From Planctomycetota bacterium (GTDB lineage Bacteria > Planctomycetota > SZUA-567 > H5-PLA8), in NCBI GenBank assembly GCA_023150555.1, contig JAKLKQ010000001.1, forward strand, positions 62,001 through 126,000: a DNA stretch of 64,000 nt. The letters run 5' to 3'. The translations under genes and the position numbers were made by a program. The notes beneath the pieces are model-generated. The model was not told the DNA's origin. It ran no database searches and saw only the letters and a list, made by a program, of their open reading frames with translations. Below, in pieces: positions 27,197-36,347 of the stretch. How positions within the stretch are numbered: the first letter of the stretch is position 1; every line of letters starts with the position of its first letter.

Positions 27197-28747
27197 ATGC
27201 GCCACGCCACTACGATCCTGACCCTCTGCGCCGCCTGCGCCTTCGCCGTGCCCGCCGGGCTGCACGCGGCCGAACCCTGGACCCTGACCACGCCCGAGCA
27301 GGAGAACAAGTTGGGCGAGGAGGCCTACAAGGACATCCTGAAGGCGGAGAAGGTCTGCAAGGATAAGGAGACCATCGCCTTCGTCCAACGCGTCGCCGAC
27401 CGCATCACCAAGGTAGCGCCCGACAAGGGCTTCAAGTACGAAGTCACCGTGCTGGAGTCCGACAAGGTCAACGCCTTCTGCTTGCCCGGCGGCAAGATCG
27501 CCGTCTACACCGGCATCCTGCCGTACGCCGTGAACGAGGCCGGCCTGGCCACGGTGATGGGCCACGAAGTCGCGCACGCGATTCTGCGCCACGGCGGCCA
27601 GCGCATGACCCAGGCCACCGCCGTGGGCGTCGTCGGCGCGGGCCTCGAGAAGGCCCTTCAGATCGGCGGCGTCAGCGGCACGGCCAGCGGCGTCGCCATG
27701 GGCGCCTACGGCTACGGCACGCAACTGGGCATTCTGCTGCCCTACGGCCGCGACCACGAACGCGAGGCCGACATCGCCGGCCTCGAGTACCTCGCCAAGG
27801 CCGGCTACGACCCCGCCGAAGCCCCCGCGTTCTGGGAACGCTTCAGCGAACTGAAGTCCGACATCCCCACCTTCCTGAGCACCCACCCCGGCCACGAAGA
27901 ACGCGCGGCGCGCCTGAAGAAGGCGCAGCCCGAGGCCATGAAGTGGTACGAGAAGTCGCCGCGCTACGGCAAAGGCGAGCTGCTGCCCGGGCGCTACCTG
28001 ACCAAGAACTTCGCGACGTCCGCGACGAGCGCCAGCGGCACCGCGCCCGCCGCCGACCCCAACGCGCTGAAGGGCCTGAACAACCGCGAGATCTCCGCCG
28101 CGCTGCGCGAAGCGCTGTCCGTCGGCGCGCGCCGCGCCGGCCCCGACCTGGCCATGCCCGGCGCCATCGCCAAGGACCCCGCGCTGCGCATCCGAATTCC
28201 AGAGAACCTGAAGAAGGTCGAGAAGTACCTGAAGGACGAAGACAACATGGACCGCGTCGAGGACTTCCTCCTGAACGCCAACAAGGCCGCCGAGGCCTTC
28301 GCGCCCAAGGCCGCGCGGCGCCTGGACGAGATCGTCGCGCGCATCGCCTTCCAGGATCCGCGCGGCGTGCTGGCCGCCGGCGGCGCCACCGCAACGCAGC
28401 ACCTGAAGGCCCACGTCACCGAGCAGGTGATCGGCGAGCTGCGCGAGACGATGGCCGAGGACCTGAAGGAGACCGGCGCGAAGGCTTCGTTCGCCAAGAT
28501 GATGAAGCGCGGCGGCGACTACGGGAAGGAACAGTTCAAGACCTACGACCTGGAAGCCTTCATCGCGCGTGCGACGTTCGACGCGTTGTTCGTGCGCATC
28601 GGGCAGGTCGAGAACGCCATCCGCCTGCAGCCCGAATCGCAGCCCAGCGAGAGCCTGCGCAAGGTCTTCGGCGCCGCCAAGGGCCAGCCGGCCTCCGGCT
28701 CGACTACCGTGCCTCCGCCCCCGCCTCCTCCGCCGCTGCCGAAATAA
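27197..28747 (+). CDS. Secreted M48 metalloprotease fused to a DUF4197 domain
   Basis: 516 residues. A signal peptide (ending near LHAAE) is followed by an M48 peptidase domain like BepA/LoiP: HEVAH at 123-127 supplies two zinc ligands, and the Glu of HEREAD (about 190) the third. GKIAVYTGIL and FLSTHPGHEERAARL are further family marks. From about 288 to 500 a second domain matches DUF4197: LNNREISAALREALSVGARR, KIRIPENLKKVE-like region, NKAAEAFAPKA, ATATQHLKAHV, and IRLQPESQPSESLRKVFG at its end. A short Pro-rich tail (eight prolines) closes the protein. ATG 27197 has GGGAGG 5-6 nt upstream. M48 proteins of this type handle outer-membrane protein quality control; the role of DUF4197 is unknown. 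Confidence 0.85.
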   Translation: MRHATTILTLCAACAFAVPAGLHAAEPWTLTTPEQENKLGEEAYKDILKAEKVCKDKETIAFVQRVADRITKVAPDKGFKYEVTVLESDKVNAFCLPGGKIAVYTGILPYAVNEAGLATVMGHEVAHAILRHGGQRMTQATAVGVVGAGLEKALQIGGVSGTASGVAMGAYGYGTQLGILLPYGRDHEREADIAGLEYLAKAGYDPAEAPAFWERFSELKSDIPTFLSTHPGHEERAARLKKAQPEAMKWYEKSPRYGKGELLPGRYLTKNFATSATSASGTAPAADPNALKGLNNREISAALREALSVGARRAGPDLAMPGAIAKDPALRIRIPENLKKVEKYLKDEDNMDRVEDFLLNANKAAEAFAPKAARRLDEIVARIAFQDPRGVLAAGGATATQHLKAHVTEQVIGELRETMAEDLKETGAKASFAKMMKRGGDYGKEQFKTYDLEAFIARATFDALFVRIGQVENAIRLQPESQPSESLRKVFGAAKGQPASGSTTVPPPPPPPPLPK

Positions 28748-28768
28748 CGGGGCGCCGGAATCCGGGCG

Positions 28769-29746
28769 TTACAGTTCGGGGTACCACGCGCGCGCGTTGG
28801 CCTTGAAGAGCTTCTCCACGACCTCGCCCGGCAGGCCAAGCCCCTGCACCTGCCCGCCGCGGTACGTGAAGGCGTCCGTGCCCGCATAGTACCGCTCGGC
28901 CGCCGCGGTTTCTTCGCGCAACTCGTTCAGATTCGCCTCAGCGGCCTTCGCGTCGAGACCGCTGAAGAGCTGGTTGCGCACCAGGTCGGTGCCGTGCAGC
29001 ACGCGGTCGGCGTACTTCAGCAGGAACGCGCGCACCTTCTCCGTCGGCTGCAGCACGATGTCCCACAGCCGCGCCGAGGTATCCACCGCGAAGTTCGGAT
29101 ACGCGTCGAAGCGCTTCGCCACCTCGTCCACGTCGTACTCCAGGCTACCCAGGTGCGCGCCGACGACGCGCAGCTTCGGGTGCCGCGCCAGCAGGCGGTC
29201 GCGCGCCGCGATGATCTCTTCGTGCGAGGGGAACTCGGGCTTGCCGTACATGTGCCACTGCGGGTTGGCCTTGTAGTACGAGCAGTGCGGTTTGTGGTCT
29301 TCCAGCGGGCGCCAACACGCCAGGGGCTCGGCCATGTGCAGCAGCACGGTGCGGCCATTACGCTCCAGCCACTCGAAGATCGGCGTAAAAAGTTCGTCGT
29401 CGATCTGGATGAAGCTGCCGTCGGGCTTCTTCAGTTCCATGCCGATGTTCTTCCAGCCCTTCACCGCCACGGCGCGGCCGTGCGTGAAGTCCTCGTCGAG
29501 CTCCTCGATCACGCGTTTGGCGTAGCCGGTCTCCTGGAAGTCCGGCAGGTCGAAGCTGGTGCACCAGGCGTAGGCGCCGGGGTGCTTCTCGGCCAGCATG
29601 CGGTAGTGCCCGGCCTTTTCGCGCCAAGCGGACCCGGTCTTGTGCGCGACGCAGATGTTGAGCAGCTTAAGGTCGAGTTCCTTCAACGCGCGCACGGCGG
29701 CGTCGGTATCGCCACAGAAGTGGATGTGTGCGTCGATGCGGCGCAT
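28769..29746 (-). CDS. Amidohydrolase-superfamily metal-dependent hydrolase
   Basis: 325 residues, TIM-barrel hydrolase of the COG2159 (amidohydrolase 2) kind. It starts MRRIDAHIHF with the H-x-H metal motif at 7-9; later metal or catalytic residues are seen in LLHMAEP, RVVGAHLGSLEYD and LHGTDLV. A Lys in AVAVKGWKNIG sits where a carbamylated or conserved Lys often lies. AAAGGAGAGG precedes the ATG, and the stop of the ABC transporter is only 16 nt upstream, so they share a transcript. The substrate is unknown. It is the last gene of the nine-gene minus-strand block. Confidence 0.8.
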   Translation of the reverse strand: MRRIDAHIHFCGDTDAAVRALKELDLKLLNICVAHKTGSAWREKAGHYRMLAEKHPGAYAWCTSFDLPDFQETGYAKRVIEELDEDFTHGRAVAVKGWKNIGMELKKPDGSFIQIDDELFTPIFEWLERNGRTVLLHMAEPLACWRPLEDHKPHCSYYKANPQWHMYGKPEFPSHEEIIAARDRLLARHPKLRVVGAHLGSLEYDVDEVAKRFDAYPNFAVDTSARLWDIVLQPTEKVRAFLLKYADRVLHGTDLVRNQLFSGLDAKAAEANLNELREETAAAERYYAGTDAFTYRGGQVQGLGLPGEVVEKLFKANARAWYPEL

Positions 29747-29762
29747 GCGGTTGCCTCTCCTT

Positions 29763-31703
29763 TTATACGTCGCGCGGCTGGGCGTGCGATCGCTGGGCCG
29801 GCCGGGCCTCGGTGTCGCGCGACGGGTCTTCGCCGGGGTTGAGGAATCGGTTGGCTTCGAGCTTGAACTGCTTGTCGTGCAGCTTGCGGTAGCGGCCGTT
29901 CTTCGCCATCAGCTCGTCGTGCGAGCCGCGTTCGACGATGCGCCCCTCCTCCAGCACCAGGATCTGATCGGCGCTTCGGATGGTGCTGAGGCGGTGCGCG
30001 ATCACGAACGTCGTGCGGCCGTGGCGAAGCGTCTTCAGGCCGTCCTGGATGTACTCCTCGCTCTCGCTGTCCAGGCTGCTGGTGGCCTCGTCGAGGATCA
30101 GAATGCGCGGGTCGGCCAGGACGGCGCGCGCGATGGCCACGCGCTGGCGCTGGCCGCCGCTGAGTTTCACGCCGCGCTCGCCGACGACCGTATCGTACTT
30201 GTCCGGGAATCCGTCGATGAACTCGGCGCAGTGCGCAATGCGGCAGACTTCGCGCAGCTCGTCGTCCGTCGCGCCGGGCCGGGCGAAGCGGATGTTCTCG
30301 GCGATCGTCCCGTCGAAGAGGAAGTTGTCCTGCAGCACCACGCCCAGATGCGACCGGTAGTCCTTCAGGCGCAGCCCGGCCAGGTCCTTGCCGTCGACGA
30401 GTACGCACCCCGACTGCGGGCGGTTGAAAGCCATCACCAGGCCCACAAGCGTGCTCTTGCCGCTGCCGCTGCTGCCGACCAGCGCGGTGGTAGTGCCGGC
30501 GGCCGCCTTGAAGGTGACGTTGCGCAGCACCGGCACGCCCTTTTCATACTCGAAGCAGACGTCGTCGAAGGCGATCTCACCCTTCAACTCGGCGATGGGC
30601 TCGCGCGACTGGTCACGGTCGTCGTCGGTGGCGATGCGCTTGATCTCGCGCACGCGGTCCAGTCCCGCGAAGGCCTCGCTGATCTGCGTGCCGATCTGCG
30701 CGATCTGGATGATCGGCGAGGCCAACAGCCCAGTGAACATGATGTAGGTGACGAGATCGCCCAGCGTCATCTGCGGCGGATTCGCCGTCACCGCGTGCCC
30801 GCCGACGTAGACCAGCACCACGCCGATCGCGCCGATAATCAACATTGAGAAGGCCGTAATCGCCGAGACGCCCGTTACGGCCGAGGCGACGTTACGGAAC
30901 AGGCCGTGCGCGCCCTTTGTGAACGCGAGCGCCTCGCGCTTCTCAGCCGTGTACGCCTTCACCACGCGGATGCCGCCCAGGGACTCGCCCAGCCGCCCGG
31001 TGACCTCCGCGTAGATCTTCTGCCGCTTGCGGAAGAGCGGGCGCATCTTTTTGAAGCCGTAGGCCATGCCAAGCCCGAAGACCAGCAGGATCGCAAGCAC
31101 AATCACCGTCATCCACCAGTTGAGCCAGAAGAGCACACCGATCGCGAAGACCGCCGTCACCAGCCCGCCCAGCAGCTGCACCAGCCCCGTCCCCACCAGG
31201 TTCCGGATGCCGTCGGGGTCGGTCATGATGCGCGAGATCAGCGCGCCGGTCTGCGTCGAGTCGAAGTAGTTCGTGGGCAGCCGCCCGATGTGCTCCTGCA
31301 CATCGCGGCGAATGTCCGTGATCGCGCGCTGCGCGGCCACACCCAGCACCTGAGAGAGCGCGAAGAAGGTCAGCGCCTGGATCACCGTCGCGACCGCAAT
31401 CGCCCAGGCCAGCAGCGTCAACCAATCCAGATTCTTGCCGCCGATCACGTCATCGATGAAGAACTTCGCCGAGCCCGGCATCACAAATGACGCCACGCGA
31501 TTGACCGCCAGCAGCAGCAAGCCCAGCGCCAGACGCTGCCGATACGACCAAACCAGCTCGCGCGCCTCGCGCCAGACCGCCTTTAAGCTCGGAGGCGGCG
31601 GTCCCTCCGGCGACGGGCCGAACGCGCCGGCGGCCCCGCCGGCGCCGTCGCCGCCGCCGCGCGGGCGTTCCACCGCGCCTTGCATGGGAGGGTTCAACCG
31701 CAA
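29763..31703 (-). CDS. ABC exporter, fused permease and ATPase (MsbA-like)
   Basis: 646 residues, a half-transporter that should work as a homodimer. A Gly/Pro-rich N-terminus (1-40) precedes six membrane helices (about 55-345). The ATPase part has Walker A GSSGSGKST, Q-loop VLQDNFLFDGT, signature KLSGGQRQRVAIARAVL, Walker B ILILDEATSSLD and the switch His in FVIAHRLSTI. This is the lipid/peptide exporter class; the cargo is not shown. A TTG start at 31703 has GGAG 6 nt upstream, while the first ATG (31685) has none, so I chose the TTG. Neighbours do not define the substrate. Confidence 0.9.
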   Translation of the reverse strand: MRLNPPMQGAVERPRGGGDGAGGAAGAFGPSPEGPPPPSLKAVWREARELVWSYRQRLALGLLLLAVNRVASFVMPGSAKFFIDDVIGGKNLDWLTLLAWAIAVATVIQALTFFALSQVLGVAAQRAITDIRRDVQEHIGRLPTNYFDSTQTGALISRIMTDPDGIRNLVGTGLVQLLGGLVTAVFAIGVLFWLNWWMTVIVLAILLVFGLGMAYGFKKMRPLFRKRQKIYAEVTGRLGESLGGIRVVKAYTAEKREALAFTKGAHGLFRNVASAVTGVSAITAFSMLIIGAIGVVLVYVGGHAVTANPPQMTLGDLVTYIMFTGLLASPIIQIAQIGTQISEAFAGLDRVREIKRIATDDDRDQSREPIAELKGEIAFDDVCFEYEKGVPVLRNVTFKAAAGTTTALVGSSGSGKSTLVGLVMAFNRPQSGCVLVDGKDLAGLRLKDYRSHLGVVLQDNFLFDGTIAENIRFARPGATDDELREVCRIAHCAEFIDGFPDKYDTVVGERGVKLSGGQRQRVAIARAVLADPRILILDEATSSLDSESEEYIQDGLKTLRHGRTTFVIAHRLSTIRSADQILVLEEGRIVERGSHDELMAKNGRYRKLHDKQFKLEANRFLNPGEDPSRDTEARPAQRSHAQPRDV

Positions 31704-31790
31704 GAGAATCTCCAGGGGCCTCCGCCGCGCGGGCGGACGCCAAAAACATCATGCTATTAAAGGAGGAGCGGGAAACAAGCGGACGGCCGG

Positions 31791-32672
31791 CTACTCGAAC
31801 AACTCGACCTCGTCGGCTTCCATCTGCCCGTACTTCTCGGGGATCTGCAGCGGCTCAGGCGCGAAGACCGGTTCGCCGGGTACGTAGGGTTTCGGCAGCT
31901 CGATCGCGAGACTCTGCTCGTCGATAAAGCGCGCGGCATCGTGGTGCCGGCACTGCGCGAGCAGCGTGTGCGAACCCTCGGTGAACGTCAACACGAAGCT
32001 GTTGCAGGCCTTGGTGCCGTAGACGTGGCTGACCGAGGCGCAGTTGATGTACGTCGTGCCGCCTTTAACACAGCTCGCCGCCGTTGTGCGCGGCTTCATG
32101 TGGATGTGCCCGCCCAGCCAGACGTCGACGCGCACGTCCTTGAGGAACCGCTCGATTGCGGCCTTGGGGTACATGCAGCGCGGCACGCGCGTGCTGAATT
32201 CCACCGTGTCGTACGGAAAGGAGTGCGCGGCCATGACCACGTTGCCGCCGGCGGCGGCGGGCATCGCGCGGCGCAGCCAGGCCTCGACCTCGGGCAGGAA
32301 AAGCCCCGCCGCGTTGGGCCGTTCGTGCGGCAGCGAGAAGAAGCTCACGTTGCCGTCGCGAAGCGCCCAGTAACGCGGGCAGCCGATCCAGCGGTCGTAA
32401 TGCCCGGGCGCGATGGACAGAAAGTCGTGGTTGCCGACCAGCTCGTACCAGCGTGCGATGTGCGAGGCCCCGCGAATCTTCGCGTAGGTCTTCAGCTGTT
32501 CCTCGGTGAAAGCGTGGGACATGTCGCCGAGATTGATCGCGTAGTCGACGGGCTGGACATTCGCACACATGTCGTCTATGGCCAGCTGCAGCCACTCGGC
32601 GCCGTCGCGCCCGTCGTCGACGTGCCCGATGTGGGCGTCGGCCAGGACCCAGATGCGGCGCGTCTTGGGCAT
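31791..32672 (-). CDS. Calcineurin-like metallophosphoesterase
   Basis: 293 residues, cytoplasmic by sequence. All five blocks of the superfamily are present in order: VLADAHIGH (D-x-H, residues 9-17), INLGDMSH (GD-x-x), LVGNHDF (GNHD), VMAAHSFP and WLGGHIHMKP (GHxH). Family members hydrolyse phosphomono- or diesters with two metal ions. The ATG at 32672 is 3 nt from the stop of the Rph-like gene, indicating translational coupling. The last 50 residues are Pro- and Glu-rich and variable. Substrate unknown. Confidence 0.88.
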   Translation of the reverse strand: MPKTRRIWVLADAHIGHVDDGRDGAEWLQLAIDDMCANVQPVDYAINLGDMSHAFTEEQLKTYAKIRGASHIARWYELVGNHDFLSIAPGHYDRWIGCPRYWALRDGNVSFFSLPHERPNAAGLFLPEVEAWLRRAMPAAAGGNVVMAAHSFPYDTVEFSTRVPRCMYPKAAIERFLKDVRVDVWLGGHIHMKPRTTAASCVKGGTTYINCASVSHVYGTKACNSFVLTFTEGSHTLLAQCRHHDAARFIDEQSLAIELPKPYVPGEPVFAPEPLQIPEKYGQMEADEVELFE

Positions 32673-32675
32673 CGT

Positions 32676-35351
32676 TTACTCGGAGACGATGGTGATGCTG
32701 CCGCGCTCGCCGTCGAGGCAGATGCGCGAGCCGTCGCGGATGAGGTTCGTCGCGTTGGCGCAGGCCACGGCCGGGATGCCGAAGTCGCGCGCCGTGATCG
32801 CGCCGTGCGAAAGCACGCCGCCGCGTTCCACGACCAGGCCCTTGATCACCGTGAACAGGGCCGTCCAGCTCGGGTCCGTCGACGGGCAGACCAGGATGCA
32901 TTCGGGCCCCAGGTCCTTGGCTTCGGACGGCGTGCGCACGATCCGCGCCGTGCCGGTGAAGGTGCCCGACGAAAGCGACGCGGCCTTGAGCTGCGACTGG
33001 TGCTCGAAGACCCGCGGCTTGCCCAGCGACTCCAGATCCTTCGAATCGATCAGGTCCGGCAGGTCCAGCTTCTGGAAGCAGCGCCACTTCACCCTGCGGC
33101 GCTCGAGTTCCGCTGCCAGGCCCGCACGCTTGGCTTCGAGCGCGTCCAGGTCCTGCCAGTCCAGGAAGAAGATGTCGCCGCCGACTTCCAGACGCCGGCC
33201 CAGCTCGACGATGACCGAGCGGATCGTCTCGTAGCCCATCATCAGGTAATGCTTGCCGACCTCGCGGAACGGAAGCAGCTTCTGGGCTTCCTCGGCCAGG
33301 TCGCGGACCTGCTCGTAGAAGCTGCTGCCGCCCATGGGCGTGAGAATGCCCATCAGCTCCTGCATCGTCTGCAGGCGCTTCTCGACGTTCTTCTGGTGCA
33401 GGGCCTGCGGCGCGTGGTCCTCGCCGACGTTGGCCATGGTGGTCGACAGCTGCGTGAAGAACGACTCGTCCTCGCGGTAGCGCGGGCGCGCCAGCTCCAT
33501 CTCCTCGACCGCGCGGTGCCCGTAGCGCTCGATGAATTCCTCGCGGCTCGCGCCCTTATGGATCACTTCGTACAGCAGCGTGTTCTGTTCGAGCGTGCTG
33601 TTGCCTTCCAGGCCGCTGGTGAGGATCTGGGTGACGCGTTCCCCTTCCTTGAGCCCCAGGATCTGGTCCAGCAGCGTCCGCAGTTCGCCCAGCGCGGTGC
33701 CACCGAAGAACCCGGGCTTCAGCGACTCCTTGCCGAAGTCGTCCATCACATAGGCGACGCGGCGCTTGAGTTCCTCGACCAGTTCCCGCACCGGCAGCTT
33801 GTCCAGCCGCGCGGCCCGGGCGCGCTCGATGTATGCCTTGAAAGCCGGCAGCGCTTCGTTGTCGAAGCGGTCCAGTGCCTCCTTTCGGGCCTTCTTCGTA
33901 AGGAAATGGTTGCGGACCATGCCCATGACGGTGCGCGGCAGCCGCAGCAGGAAGGTCTCGTCGGCCTGCTCGGCGTCGAACGTGGTGGGCGCGGCCTCGA
34001 CGACGGCGGGGTTGGCCAGCACCTCCTGCACGTCGTACTTGACGGGCATGCCTTCCCAGAAGAGTTCCGGCGCGCGGTCGATGTCGCAGAAGATCTTGCC
34101 GCCGATCAGTTCCAGGAAACCCTCTTCCTTGACGCGGCGCGAGGGCTGGAAGCCGAAGTCCTGGTACATCCGCCCGAAGCCGCCCTCGCCGCTCATGAAG
34201 CGTTTGATGATGGCCCACGTCAGCGGCGTGGGGTACAGCACGGTCTCGGCGAGGTTGTGGATCACCCAGACCTTTTGGCGGTTCCCGGCGAGTTTGCGCA
34301 GGCGCTCGACTTCCTCCACGCGCACGGCTTCCACCAGTTCCTCTTTCAGGGGTTCCGGCGGCAGGGACGTGATGGGCCGCGCCTGCACGAGGTAGATCTC
34401 GCCCTCGGCGAGGCACCACTCCAGGTCCTGCGGCGCGGCGTAGTACTTCTCGACGTCGCGGGCGATCTTCGCAAGGCGCGCGATGTGCGCGTCGTCCAGG
34501 ACCTTGCCGTGGCGCTTCTCGTCCGTGATCTCACGCTCGTCGATACCGTCCTCCGTGTGGACGGTCATGACGGCCTTCTCGGAGATCTCCACGCTCTTGA
34601 CCGCGCCGCTGGTCTTCTCGACGACGATGGTGTCGGGCGTGACCTTGCCGCTGACGATGGCCTCGCCCAGGCCCCACGCCGCGTTGATGACGATCTCGTC
34701 GCGCGCGCCGGTCACCGGGTTGGCGGTGAAGATCACGCCGCTGGCCTCGCTGTGGATCATCTGCTGCACCACGACCGCCAGCGCCAGGTCGGCGTTCGCG
34801 AAACCCTTATGCATGCGGTAGGTGATGGCGCGCGCCGTCCAGAGGCTGCCCCAGCACGATTTCACCGCCTTCAGCAGCGCGTCCTTGCCGCGGATGTTCA
34901 GGTAGGTGTCCTGCTGGCCCGCGAACGCGGCTTCCTGAAGGTCCTCCGCCGTCGCGGACGACCGGACCGCCACCGGCAGAGCGCCGTCCCCACGGTCCGG
35001 CCGCATGTTCTCGTAGCCGGCGACCAGCTGTTCGGCGAGGCGCTCCGGGATCGCGCCCTCTTCGAAGCGGGCGCGGATCTTCACCGAAGCCGCGTCGATC
35101 TCGTCGGGGCCGTGCGCGGTCAGCGCGCCCAGCGTCTGGCGGATCATCACGTCGAGCCCGTTGTGCGTGACGAACTCGCGGTACGCCGACGTCGTGACGA
35201 CCAGTCCGGGCGGCACAGGGAACGCGGCACTGGACATCTTGCAAAGGTTGATGCCCTTGCCGCCCAGCACGTCGACCTCGGGGTGGCCCGCGGCGGCGAT
35301 GTTCCCCGGGAAGAAGAAGAGGTGTTCGTGGGTGGCCGATGCGTTCTTCAT
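32676..35351 (-). CDS. PEP-synthase/rifampin-phosphotransferase-like dikinase
   Basis: 891 residues with the three-part layout of Rph (ATP-grasp, middle domain, phosphohistidine domain) and without the C-terminal PEP-binding barrel of PPDK or PpsA. N-terminal ATP-grasp marks: LGGKGINLCKMS, AVRSSATAEDLQEAAFAGQQ, DTYLNIRGKDALL, GVIFTANPVTGARDEIVINA and WGLGEAIVSGKV, QARPI. The swivelling His motif is GGVLSHGAITARDFGIPAV near 840. In Rph the beta-phosphate of ATP goes to rifampicin through this His. Whether this protein modifies an antibiotic or another small molecule is open. I place the start at ATG 35351; the frame is open 630 nt further but lacks homology and overlaps the upstream gene. Confidence 0.82.
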   Translation of the reverse strand: MKNASATHEHLFFFPGNIAAAGHPEVDVLGGKGINLCKMSSAAFPVPPGLVVTTSAYREFVTHNGLDVMIRQTLGALTAHGPDEIDAASVKIRARFEEGAIPERLAEQLVAGYENMRPDRGDGALPVAVRSSATAEDLQEAAFAGQQDTYLNIRGKDALLKAVKSCWGSLWTARAITYRMHKGFANADLALAVVVQQMIHSEASGVIFTANPVTGARDEIVINAAWGLGEAIVSGKVTPDTIVVEKTSGAVKSVEISEKAVMTVHTEDGIDEREITDEKRHGKVLDDAHIARLAKIARDVEKYYAAPQDLEWCLAEGEIYLVQARPITSLPPEPLKEELVEAVRVEEVERLRKLAGNRQKVWVIHNLAETVLYPTPLTWAIIKRFMSGEGGFGRMYQDFGFQPSRRVKEEGFLELIGGKIFCDIDRAPELFWEGMPVKYDVQEVLANPAVVEAAPTTFDAEQADETFLLRLPRTVMGMVRNHFLTKKARKEALDRFDNEALPAFKAYIERARAARLDKLPVRELVEELKRRVAYVMDDFGKESLKPGFFGGTALGELRTLLDQILGLKEGERVTQILTSGLEGNSTLEQNTLLYEVIHKGASREEFIERYGHRAVEEMELARPRYREDESFFTQLSTTMANVGEDHAPQALHQKNVEKRLQTMQELMGILTPMGGSSFYEQVRDLAEEAQKLLPFREVGKHYLMMGYETIRSVIVELGRRLEVGGDIFFLDWQDLDALEAKRAGLAAELERRRVKWRCFQKLDLPDLIDSKDLESLGKPRVFEHQSQLKAASLSSGTFTGTARIVRTPSEAKDLGPECILVCPSTDPSWTALFTVIKGLVVERGGVLSHGAITARDFGIPAVACANATNLIRDGSRICLDGERGSITIVSE

Positions 35352-35359
35352 GGGTGAAC

Positions 35360-36322
35360 TCAATGGATCCGGAAAAGCCACTTGGTAAGGAAGACGGACG
35401 GAACCGCGATGAGCATGTATGCGACCAGCCATGCGCCGATCGGGAAATGGGGCCACCATTCCTGCGGGTAGCCCGGCACGATGCCGAAGAGTCTCACCTC
35501 CCTCAGCCACTGCTGCATCACCGTCACCGGTCCTTCGGGATCGAGGAAGAGCAACTCGGGTTCGTAGGTTCGCTGGCCAACGCGGAACGGCATCTCGTAG
35601 GTGCCGTCCTTGTACCTTACCTGCAAGACGTAAGGCTCCGGTTGCGCCTTCCCCTTCACGTGCCAGACGGCGGAAGAGTAGGTCGGCACGAACGGGGGCT
35701 CGGGTTCTTCGGCCGCATTGGCCGCTTCGGACTCGCCGGCCTGCGGCGCCAGCTTCTCTGCGGGAACGTCGCCTTGTGCCTCCGCGGCCTTCCCTTTTCC
35801 TTCGGGCTTGGGGTTGGGATCCCTCTCGGGCTCGATCGTGGCCACCCAGCCGCCTTCGGCCTCCAATCCGTCCTGCGGAACCAGATGCACGATCTGGCCG
35901 GCGGCGGAGATGGGGAAGAAGGCCTCGACCTTCACCGCCTCGCCATCCTGCGGCGGATGGAAGCCAATGCGTTGGAAGCACCAGGTGCCCAACAGCGCGA
36001 TAGGAAGCAATGAGATCAGAAGCGGCATGCCCTCGGCGCGGAAGGCCTTCATCGCGATGCCGCCCTTCGACGCCTGGATCGCCTTCACCCTGTCCTTGTC
36101 GCCGGCTTTCTTGGCCTCCTTGAGCATCCTGCCCAGGACCTTCTTGTCTTCGTCGCAGCGGCGCAACAGGTCCTGGTTGGTGGTGAAGAGGCGCGCCAGC
36201 GTCATCACCGCGCCGGTGCCGAAGCCCACGATGATCAGGATCACGTCGGTCGGCAGCGACAGCATCCAGCCGAAGAGCGGATCGGCGATCGCCATGATGA
36301 TCGTATTCAGCGCTTCAATCAT
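35360..36322 (-). CDS. EMC3/TMCO1 (DUF106)-like Oxa1-superfamily membrane protein
   Basis: 320 residues. Layout: helix 1 (about 24-46, VILIIVGFGTGAVMTLARLF), a charged coiled-coil hairpin (DEDKKVLGRMLKEAKKAGDK and DRVKAIQASKGG), helix 2 (about 97-116, MPLLISLLPIALLGTWCFQ), a long soluble insert (120-285), and helix 3 near the C-terminus (about 288-312). The helix-coiled coil-helix core with 'KEAKKAGD' and a following Met/Leu-rich helix is the DUF106/EMC3 pattern, a branch of the YidC/Oxa1 insertase superfamily. The insert has a 50-residue Glu/Ala/Pro-rich spacer. It lies 25 nt from the PQQ gene and 8 nt before the Rph-like gene, likely in one transcript. Confidence 0.65.
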   Translation of the reverse strand: MIEALNTIIMAIADPLFGWMLSLPTDVILIIVGFGTGAVMTLARLFTTNQDLLRRCDEDKKVLGRMLKEAKKAGDKDRVKAIQASKGGIAMKAFRAEGMPLLISLLPIALLGTWCFQRIGFHPPQDGEAVKVEAFFPISAAGQIVHLVPQDGLEAEGGWVATIEPERDPNPKPEGKGKAAEAQGDVPAEKLAPQAGESEAANAAEEPEPPFVPTYSSAVWHVKGKAQPEPYVLQVRYKDGTYEMPFRVGQRTYEPELLFLDPEGPVTVMQQWLREVRLFGIVPGYPQEWWPHFPIGAWLVAYMLIAVPSVFLTKWLFRIH

Positions 36323-36347
36323 CGCCCGTCCTTCCCCGTTCCTGCAC

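Noticed and set aside
31941-35357. A long plus-strand open frame over the metallophosphoesterase and Rph-like genes
   Set aside because: Both minus-strand genes have full sets of family motifs; the plus frame is compositional.
32676-35981. Longer start for the Rph-like gene
   Set aside because: The extra 210 residues overlap the EMC3-like gene and are low-complexity without homology; family start motifs begin right after ATG 35351.
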